This document shows positions 1 through 12,000 of a DNA stretch of 64,000 nucleotides, in pieces. Within the stretch, counting starts at the first letter, position 1, and each line of letters opens with the position of its first letter. A model generated the notes under the pieces. It did not search any database. It saw only the letters and a list, made by a program, of their open reading frames with translations, and was not told where the DNA came from. The position numbers and the translations under genes are program-made. This DNA comes from Paguma larvata. Its lineage: Eukaryota; Chordata; Mammalia; Carnivora; Viverridae. The DNA lies in contig CM057843.1 of the NCBI GenBank assembly GCA_030068075.1, forward strand, positions 40,245,832 to 40,309,831, in the 5' to 3' direction.

Positions 1-29
1 GCGGGCCGTGAAGGGCACCGTCTTGAGCA
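1..29 (-). CDS. FMNL1: FMNL1 coding exon 26, partial (residues 1077-1086)
   Basis: It encodes [10 protein letters not shown] after a TTCAG acceptor and continues past the window edge in frame. It matches the conserved KTVPFTAR tail of FMNL1. The stop codon, 3' UTR and poly(A) site are not in the window. Confidence 0.85.
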
Positions 30-3000
30 CTGAAGGTTGGGAGGGAGGAGGGGGGAGAGAAAGGAAAAAAGAAAAAAGACAGAAAAAGTAGCAAGAGGCA
101 GTAAGGCAGCCAGACCCCTAGAGTGGGGTGGAGGACAGCATTAGATGGACAGAGGACAGGACAGGCCCAGCCAAACCCTCACCTGTGATGATATCTTCAA
201 TGGCCCCGTCGCGGTCACTCTCATAGATAAGTGGCTCCTTCTGCTGCTTCCGCTTCAGCTCAGAGATGAGGTCCATCTGCTGCCGCCGGGCCTTGGGTGG
301 CGACTATGGGGGGGGGGGCGCGTAACGGAAGGTGTATAGCTCCAGCTCCGGATCCCCTCTCCCCATGCCAGCAAATGCTAGAACATCCGTCTTCCTGGAC
401 CCTCCACAACACGAACAGCTGGCTCGAGCAGAAGGAACCCACTCCCATCCCCGGCCCCTGGGGCACCGTGCTCACCTTGGGCCGGGTCCATGCATAGAAA
501 TGACAGTATGGAAGAGGGCCAGAACTCTGGGATGAGGATCCCTGCGAGCAAGTGCCAAGTTCAGGCGCAGCTGCCTACCTTGGGTGCTGGGACTTCGCCC
601 CTGCCTGGGGCATCAGCGCCTGCCTCCAGGGCGGCTGCTTCTTTCTTCCACTGTTCCACCTCCTGCTCGGCTTTCTGAGGGGCCAAGTGGGGGTTCCATG
701 AGGGGAGTCCTATCCTGCCCCCCCCCCCGACAGAAGCATCCCCTACCTTCCCACGGCCCATGTGGAGAGGCCGCAACGCCCTGCAGCCTGCCCACCAGAC
801 ACACATACCTTGTAGGCCTTGATGAAGCGGCTGAAGAGGGAAAAGAACATGGAGGGGGATGTGGTCTTGGGGTTCTCTCCGAAGTACTCCACCACGGACT
901 CGTAGGCCTCCTGTGGGCACAGCTGTCTGTCAGGCCCAGCAGCACGGACCCCTACAGGCTCTGTGCCCCTTTAAGACCCTGGCCGCTTCATCTCTGCTCC
1001 TCCAGGCTGCTGGGCCCTCCTGCCCCATCCCCCACCGCTGTGGCCACGCCCCTCCGGGCCTGTATTCCGCACCCCTCCCCGGCCTCCCGCCTCCAGGCCC
1101 AGGCCGGCCCTGGCCCACCTGAGCAGTCTTGCTGTCTGCCAGCAGCTTATCCATGGTGGGTGAGTTGGTCTTCAGGAACTCCTTGAGCACCGTGCAGTTG
1201 TCCTGCCGCACAAACTCTCTCTGTGTCATCTCTAGGCCTCGCTGCAGGGAGCGCACGTCCCCCAGGACACTGTCCAGGGACACTGAGTGGGGGAGGGGGG
1301 GGCAATACGGAGGCAGGGAATCAGAGAGGCAGCATTCCTGTCTACTTATGCCCTGTGGTCCCCTCACTTTCTCTCAACCCGTATCAGTCCCCAGGGCTGA
1401 GCCCCTGCCCCCCACCCCAGGAGCACGGGGTGCCTGCACCCATACCTGAGCCTGCCTTGTCCAGGAAGTGCAGGTCACTGTGGAAGCCTGTGAGCTGTGG
1501 GTACTTCTCGGCAATGACCTTCACCAGGTAGTGCAGCAGCGTCTGCTTGCGGTCAGTCGACTTCATCTCCAGCAGCTGCATGAAGACCTGTCATAAGCCG
1601 CAGGCCACCGGCTGTCCCCCATCCCCCATGCCAGGGAACCCCTCCTGTGCCCCTCACCACATCCAGACTCTGGAGCCGGAAGCCATAAGCTGCTCCACGC
1701 TTGCTGCTGTTCATGTAGTTGCCAAAGGCCAGGACGATCTGGGAGAGGCCGGGGGGGGAGAGTTCAGGAGCGTGCTGGGGCTGAGGAAACCCCCTCGAGT
1801 ATAAGATGCACAAGGAAATGTGGCGAAAAGCAAGCCCCACACACTCAGCCCCCACTGCACTCCTGCATGGACCTCTCAAGTCCATGACATGTGTACCTGC
1901 ATGTGTATATGTCTGACATATCCAGATGGCTAACAAAATGCATGGTGTATCCTGTTTCTTTTTTTAAGATTTTGTTTTGAGGCGCCTGGGTGGCTCAGTC
2001 GGTTGAGCGGACGACTTTGGCTCAGGTCACGATCTCACGGTCTGTGAGTTCAAGCCCTGCGTCGGGCTCTGTGCTGACAGCTCAGAGCCTGGAGCCTGCT
2101 TCAGATTCTGTGTCTCCCTCTCTCTCTGCTCTTCCCCTGCTCACACTCTGTCTCTATGTCTCTCAAAATTTAATAAACATTAAAAATTTTAAAAAAAAAT
2201 TTTATGTTTATTTATTGAGAGAGAGGGAGGGTAAACTGGGGAAGGGCAGAGAATGAGGGAGAGAGAAATCCCAAGCAGGCTCCGCACTGTCAGCAAAGAG
2301 CCTGAGGCGGGGCTGGAACTCACGAACCATGAGATCGTGACTTGAGCCAAAACCGAATCTGACGCTTAACTGATGGAGCCATCCAGGTGCCCCTTAAAGC
2401 TTTTACTTTTAAGTGATCTCTACATCCAACGTGGGGTTCGAACCCACAACCCCCAGAAGAAGAGTCACATGCTCAGAGCACCTGGAAGGCTCAGTCAAAG
2501 AAGCATGTGCCTCTTGATCTCAGGGTGGTGAGTTTGAGCCCCATGTTCAGTGTTGAAATTTCTTAAATTATAAATAAACTTAAAAAAAAAGTCACATGCT
2601 CAACCGGCTGAGCCAGCCAGGTGCCCTTTGGCATACCCAAGTTTGTCCTCTGCTATTCCTACCCAAAACTGTGCTGCTGACATCCCCTAGGCTGTGGTAC
2701 CACAGTATTTCTAAGAGCCATTTCTATGGGTTCCCTGAGACTCCACTAAGCAGGTGTGGGCACTCTGCTAATCACACAGTAATCCCCAGAGGGAGCTCTG
2801 CCCTTAGAAGGAGTCTAAGGTATTGTAGACATGACCTCCACCCCTGCCTTAGCTTTGTCTTTCTGTCTGTGTGAGAGTTGCGAACATAACTGTTGCATCC
2901 CAGGGGTGCAGACAGAGCAAGGCCCGGTATCCCTCTCACACGACCCAGAACTGGGTGCGCCCCGCTTCCCAGACCCTCGCCCTGGGCTCTCACCTCCAGG

Positions 3001-6000
3001 ATCTGGCGGAGTTTGTCAGAGGACTTGATAGACATTGAGGCTGCAATTATGGCATTCAGTTGCTGGGGGGGGGCGGATTGGGGAGGCAAGGTAAGTTGGG
3101 GTAGAGTGGGGGGCAAGCCCATAGGAGGTTCGAGTACTCCTATTTGCCCTCTTGCAGGCTAGTAACTGCCCCCCCTCCACATCCCCCAACCCAGAACACA
3201 GTGCCCCGCCTGCCCCGCCCACATCTCCCTGCCCCGCCCACACCACTCTGCCTGCCCCGCCCACACCTCCCTGCCCCGCCCACACCGCTCTGCCTGCCCC
3301 GCCCACACCGGCATGAGCAGCTGCACAGTCTCCGGAAAGTTGCCCAGGAACGTGAGCGTGGCCATGCGCTCCGGCAGGCGCGGGATGCGGCTGAAGCGGA
3401 GCATGAAGCGATCCTCCTCCGACAGCTCCTCCATGGGTCGCTGCTCCCGCTCGAAGCGGGCAATGAGGCTACGCTCATACTCCGTGGGCAGGAAGCGGGT
3501 CAGCAACTCCAGGAAGTCCAGGCCAAGGGCCTGCAGGTCGTACCTGGTGGAAGGTGGGGTGGTTATCACGCTACACCCACCAGTTCTTGAGGCAGGACTA
3601 CCCCCCCACACACACACACACCCTCATTTCCTTGATTGAATAAATGAACTTCAGCATTCACTATTTGCCAACAGCTTCAGGGACCAAGAGGTAAATGTCA
3701 AGGAAAGCTGGGTGCTGGGAAGCCTGAGGTCCCTATCAAAGGTCAGTGGCAGATGCCCGGCTGTAAATGCCTGAGCCTGAGTGCCCGTAGCTGGGCAAGG
3801 AGGCAGGGGGGAAATGAGGAACATCCCGGTCTGGGCATGGACTCACAGCATGGCCTGTTTTCTCGGCCTGCAAATGGAACAAGGTTCCCAGCCTTACTCC
3901 CTGACCACGGTGAGCATGAAGCTTGATGGGCTCTGTCCCATAGCTGGGACCCTTTTACTAGGTGCTTGATGACCCTGGCTTAGTAGAGGGGCTGGGCTAC
4001 CCACAATCCCAGCGCAGAAGTACTCACGTCTCGATGGCCTGGCAGATGCGATCAGCCCCGAGGTTGCCCTTGCGCAAGGTGATGGCCAGGTTCTTGGCCC
4101 GGTTGGCCTCGATGAGGGTGGCCTTGCTGGGGGCCTTCTGGGCTGCCTTACTCTTGAGAGCACTGAGGTCTAGGCTGGGACCTTGGGACTTAGTCTTGAA
4201 CTGCTCCTCAAAGTCGCTCATGTCTAGCTCCTGAGGGTGCAAGGAAAAGAGCTGGGGCCGGGTGGGCTGGGGTCTGATATATTCGTGGCTGAGACACCTA
4301 TCCAGCCCTGACCACACAACCCAGAGAGAAAAAAAAACAGTAACCCAGCTTGACCACAGGCCCTGCTGGGGGATACAGGGGAAGTACAGACAGCACCGAG
4401 GAGGAAGAGCTGCACCCAACCCAGGGGACCCAGACTCTAAGCCGTTACCAGCCGAAGGAAGAGCTGAATTGGCCAGGGATAAAAAAAAAAGGGGGGGGAG
4501 GGAAGAGCATTCCAGGCAGAAGGAACAGCATGCAGAATGGCCTGGAGGCAAGAGAACATATCCCTTTTGGAAAACTAAAAGTAGAATTAGAAGGCCTGAA
4601 GCCCTGGTTGTCTGTGGGGGTGGTGGGAGAGAAGCTTAAGGGGAGGGAGAGACACAAGGGGGCGCCTGGGTGGATCAGTCGGTTAAGCATCAGACTTGGG
4701 CTCAGGTCATGATCTCACAGTTCATGAGTTTAAGCCCCACATTGGGCTCTCTGCTCTCAGCGCAGAGCCGGCTTCAGATCCTCTGTCTCTCTCTCTCTCT
4801 CTCTCTCTATCTGTCCCTCCCCCACTCACGCTCTCCCTCTCTCTCAAAAATAAATCAACATTAAAAGAAAAGAGAGAGAGAGAGAGACCAGACCTGGGGG
4901 AAGGGATGTGCCCTCTGCAGGGAGGAAGGGGAAAGCCTCCGGGGGAGTCAGGATATACTGCTGATCCAAGATACTAAACCAGTGTAGCTTAACACCCATC
5001 CCTGGGCCTCCATGCCCTCATCTGTACAATGGGGTGGAGGAGCTGACCCACGCAAGCCCCCTTCTCCTCTGGTGCCCACACTGGAACCAAGGAAGGGCCA
5101 CACTCACCTGCAGCACCTTCTCATCATTGAGCTCGGTGAAGACGGTGCCCGTGATCTGACTGGGTTTCAGCGCCACCCAATTTAAGAGTGGCATTCTGAA
5201 CTTGGTCTGTATGGGTTTCTTGGCCTTTACTCCTGGGACAGGGAGGTGAGCATAGGGCTGTGAAGGTGGGGTGGTTGGCGGGACCCAGGGCCCGGAGAGG
5301 CCAGAGGGGACAGGCAGAAGGCAGCAGGAGGCCCCCAGACAGAGCGTCCTGGAGGACAGCGAGGTCTAGGCACGGCACCTCTCTCCATATCTCCCCCCAG
5401 CCCTGGGTGGTCCACTCACCTGGGCCCATCTCTGGGGCATCAGGGGGACCTCCCGGAGGCGGCGGAGGAGGCGGAGGTACTGGCCCGTCTGGGCCAGAAG
5501 GCAGCGGTGGCGGTGGGGGTGGGGGCGGCAAGTCTCCCGGCAGCGGAGGGGGTGGGGGCGGGGGTTCCGAGCTCCCAGGGAGGGGTGAGACCAGTGGGGG
5601 CGCCAAAGGCGGAGCTTCCTCCTGGGAGGGGAGGCCGGGCAGTGGGGGCGGTGGAGGTGGGGGTGGGGGTGCCGCTCCGGCAATCGGCTCTGGCTCTGCC
5701 TCTGCTGCAGGTGGGAGATCTGACCCTAAAGAGAACAGAGAACCAAAGATGGGGGAAGGGCTGTCAAGTTCCGGCCCCCCTGCCTCCGGCTCTACGCATG
5801 CACATGCGCACTGGGCCCACGTCTACCATCTGGCATCCACCTGAGCCACGCCTATAACCCAAACCTACCTCTCGCAACTGTCCTGGCCGAAGATGTCCCC
5901 AGGCTCCCCTTCCAGACCCTGGTTCCCCCATGCCCACCTCCCCGACTTGCAGCTCCTGCGCACCTGGGCTGGGTGAGCTGGTGGGCAAGCCAGGAGTAGG

Positions 6001-9000
6001 AGTCTGGGCGTCACTGCTGCCGCTTGGAGTTGCCACAGCAACCGGGAGGATCTCAATGGAGACGGCATCCCCGGGCCCCCGCAGGATACGGATTAACCCC
6101 TTCTCTTCCAGCTCCTCCACCTTCAGCTCTAGGGCCGAAGGCCGTGCAGGGACGGAGGTAGGCACTTTCTCAGGCTCAGCGGGACGCCTAGAGGCGCCCA
6201 TGGGGGTCGATTCGCTGAAGCGCTCCTGTGAGCCCCGGGAGAAGGGTCAGTGCCCACCAGCAGGCCTGACACACAGTCCCCACCCTCTTGCTGGGGTAGA
6301 CGGAAGTGTCAAGCCTTTCTAGGCTTCTGCCCCAGTGGGTCGGTTCCTCGGAGCCCGGGCTCCCCCCTCCCCTGCCCCCGGCCCGGCCCCCTTCGCCCCT
6401 GGCCTCACCCGCAGGGTCTCCAACTCCTTTCGAGCCTGGCTTAGCTGCTTTTCCAGCTCGGCGATCTTGGCCATGGAGTCGTTCTCCTCGTCCCGAAGCC
6501 TTTCTGTCAGCTGTGGCACAGCACATGGTGAGCTCCCACCCGCCGCCGGGCACTGGTACCGCCGGTGAGGGGGCGGCAGCAGGCATGCCTGCCTGAAGGG
6601 CTGGGGGAGGCTTCCGGATGTGCTTAGCGCAGGGTGCCTGGCGGGTGGGGTGGGCTGAGCCTGGCACTTGAACCCAAGTAGGTGAGGCACTGAGGGCACT
6701 GAAGTTCTCTCAGGAGGAGAAACCAAGGCACCACTGAGGAAGGAGGGGAGTGGAGAGGAGACGGGGCTAGAGGGGCCCCAAGCACCTAGTTCCACCCAAG
6801 CCAGGGTGTGGGCTCTGAGCCCAGGGAGAGGAGGGGCCTGCCTTCTTCAGAAGTCCAGCAGCGTAGGAAGCCAGTGAAGGCTCATTGAGAAAGACGCCCA
6901 CAGGATCCAAGATTGGGATTCGGGTCAAAGTCAGGAACTAGGCAGAGAGCCGCCAGCACCCCACCCCCGTTCACGCCTAGAACCAGTGTCTGAGGCCCCG
7001 TGCCTGGTGCCAGTGTGAGGCGCTGGGGGCCTACCATGTGCTGGGCCAAGTTCGGGAGCAGCTCTCACCTGGGCCACCTGCTCCTGCAGCTCCTCCATGT
7101 GCTCCAGCACAGCATTCTTGGTCTCAGTGTCCTCCAGCAGCGCGCCCACGTCAAACACATTGTCCAAGTATGCTTGAATCTGCACCTGCAGCTTGTCACT
7201 CTCCGTGAGCCGAAGCCTCTGTCCCCCAGACAGAAGGAGCAGGGTGAGGCCCAATGTGAGGGGTCTTTCCGGTACGCTCGCCCACTACGCTAGAGTCCAG
7301 GGGAAGGGGCTCGCTGGAGCCCCAGCCTGCTTTTTTATTATTGAGATATAATTCACATACCATAAAATTCATTCTTTTAAAGCATATAATTCAATAGCTT
7401 TTAGTATATTCACAAGGTTGTGCGACCATCACCACTGTCTCTTGCTCCAGAACATTCCAGAACATTCTCGTCACCCCAAAAAGAACCCCTGTACCTGTTA
7501 GCAGTCAGTCTTTGTTCTCTCCTCCCCCAATCCCTGGCAACTGCCAGTCTATCGGCTGCCTCTGTGGATGTACCTATTCTGGACATTCATGTAAAGGACT
7601 CATACAGCATTTGGGCTTTTGTGTCTTAACATCTTTCACTTAGCACAATGCTTTCAAGGTTCGTCCATGGGGTAGCATGTATCAGTATTTCGTTCCTTTT
7701 TGTGGCTGAATAATATTCCGCTGCGTGGATATATCACCCCAGCCTGCTCTTCACCTTCTATTAATCCTGGCTTTTGAAAAATCCAATCCCAGGGGAGCCC
7801 AGGTAGCTCGGTTGGTTAAGTGTCTGACCCTTGATTTCGGCTCAGGTCACGATCTCATGATCATCATCAGCCCGTTGTCGGGCTCTGAGTTGACAGATGG
7901 GATTCTCTCTCTCCGTCCCTCTCTGGCCCGCCCCCTGACGTGCGTGTGCATGCGTGCGCGCTCTCTCTCTCTTTCAAAATAATTAACTTTAAAAGAGATA
8001 AAAATCCAATCCCAAAGTCCCCACTCCTCCAAGCAGCCTCCCAAAGGAGTCCGGGAAAGCCGCAGCGTCTCTGCCCAGGCTGGACCCGGAAGCACCAAGC
8101 CCCTCTGCCTAACCTTTCCCGGGGCAAGGAGCGCCTCCATGACCTGGACCCATCCAGCGTGAGCCAGACCCCATATGGCCCGATATCTCTGTGCTCTCCA
8201 CTACGTGCGTGAGTCAGGGCCTGTCTGAGGCTGATCCTCCCAGAGCCAGAGCCAGGGCCACCCAGAGCCCTTACGGTGCCTGCAATAATAGCTCCGTGGA
8301 CCGCGTGCCTGTTAGGTGGCAGAAAACATTCTGCCTCATCCTATTTACAGTCATTATCATCTTTATAATTCTCCTGTTTTACAGGTGGGAAAGCTGAGAC
8401 TCAGAGAGAAGAAGAGACTTACCCAAAGTCACAAGGGCTTGGAAGTGACAGAGTCACAGGACTTGAACCCAGATCTGCCTGACCTCAACACCCATGCTGC
8501 TAACCACAAGGCCATACTCTGCCGTTGGCAAGTGGCTAGTCCCAGAGGGGCAGGAGGGGCCAGGGCTCACCTCCAAGTACAAGTCCAGGCCCAGGTGGGT
8601 GAACTCATATTGCAGGAAGACCCGGAAGTTCATGTTCTCCACAGAGTGTACCACAATGTTGATGAACTGCATGCAGGCCACCTGGGGAGCAGAGAATGGG
8701 AGCAGGTCGGTCTGTGACCTTCTGGGTGGGGGAGCTCAGTGCCTTCCACCCCCCCCATTTATTCCCAAGTGTCCTCCTTTTCCCCGTTTCTCACTCCGCT
8801 AACCCAGCTGTGCCCCCACCCATATGTCCTCCCTGCGCACCGCATCCCCTCCCTCCAGCTTCCCCTCCCCACCAACCTCTCAATCCTCATACTCTGCAGG
8901 AGCAGAGCCCAGATCCCAGAGGCCCAGGGCCCCTGGCTGCTCCTCACACTGCGGGTGGCTGGGCCCAGCCTGGTCCCCCGAGCTCACCATGAAGTCGATG

Positions 9001-12000
9001 TTGCTGTCCTCTTTCTGGAAATATTCCATCAGCTTTTCAAAGCGGTGCTGCTCCCCACACACCTGGGTGGGGAGAATGGCTGTCATTAGGGCCCCAGTGA
9101 CACACCTCCTAAGCCTTTTCCCAACCGCCACCCTTGTGCTTCTATAGATTCCTCCCATGTTAAATCTAAGTCAGGCCATGTTGCTCTTCTGCTCCAAGAC
9201 CTCCCCCCCCCTCCACCTCCCCCAGCCCTCCCCCAGCTTACTCTACTCTGGCCACACTGGTGTCCTGGCACATTTCCACCTCAGGGCCTTTGCACCTGCT
9301 GTTCCAGCTGCCCGGTTGCTCTTACTCGAGGCTGCCACCACACCAAGTCTCTCACTGCCCTCACAGCTTTGCTCAAACTTCACCATCTCGACGAGGCTTC
9401 CCTGACCACCCAGCAACCCATTCCTCCTGTCCCTCCAGCGTCCTTGACCTTTCATCAGAGCATTTATCATTTCCTAGCGCATTAGGTAATGTGCTCATTT
9501 ATTATACTGTGTGTGAGGTCTCCCCCTGCCTTCTTTGTTTCTTTTGTTCACTGATGTGCCCCCGGGGCTCACTCTGTGCCTGACACATAGTAGGCACTCA
9601 ATAAATATCCATTAAAGGAATGAATGACCATCTCCCACTTTATGCATCATATTCTCCTGCATCTACTTAGCCAGAGTCAGAGAGGTGTATGTATGTTTGC
9701 AATTCTGAGGTGTGTGGATCAAGTCCAGTTTGGGTCTGGCAAGGCTGAGGGTCCAAGGTTAACAGATCCCCGCAGCTGTCCCTGTTGCCCTAGACAGCGC
9801 CCCAACGTGACCTGGCACCTTCCCTTTAAGGCCTCCCCATCCCAGATTGTCCCCACCCCGTGTTCCCCAAATGCCCCCCCAACACTCCCAGCTGCCCCCA
9901 GCAGAGGCCACAGCTGCCAGCAACAGGACTCCAGGCAGTGCTAGAGAACAAGGACGTATTGGGGGCGGGGGGTTCATACCTCCTTGAAGTTGTCAAAGGC
10001 CGCGAGGATGATGTCATGTCCTCCTCGCACCAGGCACACAGCCGCCAGCAGCTCCAGCACCAGAGCCTTGGTTCTGGGGAGAGAAGGGGCAGTCTATGCC
10101 TCGAAGGCAGGCCCCACAAGCCAGGGTGGACGCGGACCTGGCTGGGAGAGGGCGGGGGAGCTGATGGGGGAGTAGGAGTGGAAGGAGCCTGGGCGGGAGT
10201 CCTGAGAACTGGGGAACAGAACAGGCAAGGGGCTGGCGGCAGGAGAAGCCAGATGTGGAGAAACGTTAGGAGCCTGGACCTCACCTGGGGTTCTTGTTGT
10301 TGAGGCTCAGGGCAATCTCATTGACACAGGCTGGGTGGGTCATGACAAGGCTGAAGCCAGACTAGGGAGAGAGGAAAGGTCAGCTCCTCCAGGCAGACCC
10401 CCAGGACTGCCAGCCCTGTTAACACTGTCCAGCACCTCGGGCACTGTCGGTGCCATTGCATTCTGGTCTCTACCTGCCCTCAAGCTTAGGAAATTCTTTA
10501 TATCCGACCACAGCCTCTTCTGTGGCTGCCAAAGCCTGGCCCCTCTTTTTAAATGACTGTCTGTGCAAAACCCAGTGTTAGGAGTCAGCACCATGGACAC
10601 AGTGAGCCCTCAAAGGCCTGCTTAGTAAAGGACAACTGGCCTCACCAGCCACTCCTCCAAACAAAATAACCGCGAGCTGCTCTCCCCAAGGGCCCTGTGT
10701 CCAGCCTTCCTTGGTGGGTGTGCCTGCGTCCCCACATGAGGCATACCCATGCCCCCAGTCATGTCCAGATTACTCTAGAGGACCTCCCTGGGGGGCGGGG
10801 GGCAGAAATCTGGGCTTCCCCTGAAGACCCGATCAGCCTCAAGACCCTCAACAGCCCCCCCCACAGGGTTCTCCAGTGGGGAATGGGGTTGGGGGACAGT
10901 TGGTCCCTGAACCCAAGCAGCTCAGGCAGCCCCCCCCCAGTGAGGACAGGCCCAGCTCCCCGGGTCCCCCAGTGCCCTCGTGCTCACTGACCAACCTGGT
11001 AGTTCATGATGGCACGCAAGCACATGATACAAACATGGACGTCGTCCTTCTGGCTAACAATGCGAGAATTCCGCAGGGCCTTCCTGCTGTGGGCTGGGGT
11101 CAGCCTGGTGGGGGAGGGAGGAGGCAGCAGGGCTCAGGGTCCTACACCCAGCCTCCCGCCCCCGCTCCTGCCCCTCCCCGCGCCCCACCACTCAGAAGGC
11201 ACATCTGGAACATTAGGCCACTAATTCCCAACCACCCAACCAGAGAGGTTGGCTGAGGACAGGAAGGCTTCCTTGGGTCCCTCGGCCTGGGGCCTGGCAT
11301 GCTGCAAGGGGATAAGGAGGGGGTCAGGAAAGCAAAGATCCTTAACAGCAACTTGGCATCAAAAAGGGTTGCTGTGTTGTAGGGGTAGACAGCCTATAGA
11401 GGGAAGACAGCCAAAGCTTGGAAATCCACAAGGTGGCGCTCACGGCCACATGGGCTCCTTCATCTTCCATCTTGAAAGGCCAACCCTGAATTCAGACTGT
11501 CTTGGTCCAAATCCCAGCTCGCTACTTATAAGACAAGTTTACTTAATCACCCTGTGCCTCAGCTTCCTCATTTGTAAAATAGGAATGGTAATAATAGTAC
11601 CTTCCCGAAAGGGTTTTTGGGACTATGAAATGAGTTCAGAACAGTGCCTGATACACAGTAAGTGCTGTACCAGTGTCCTTGATGATTCTTGGCTAAAAAG
11701 TATGTGATTTTTTTTCACTGTTGCAGAACCGCCAATCATGACTTCCACATCAGTTCCTCTTGACAATTCTATCACGTTTCCACAACACTGGGAAGCCTCC
11801 ACCTCCTCCCTCCATCTGCCACATTGCCCTTCTCCCGTCATTGCTCAAACGTCTAAGTCTTTGCTCATGCTGTTCCTTCCACCTGGAATGCCCCTCCCTG
11901 TCCCCACCACTGCCTGTAAAGCCCGTATCCATCTGTGAGACATAGTTCTGGTGGTATCTCTTCTGGAAAGCCTTCCTAATGCCCCAGGAAGTAGCCACCT

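Noticed and set aside
5260..5844. Long glycine/serine-rich plus-strand open frame
   Set aside because: It is the antisense of the FMNL1 polyproline FH1 exon. Its length comes from GC-rich codon repeats.
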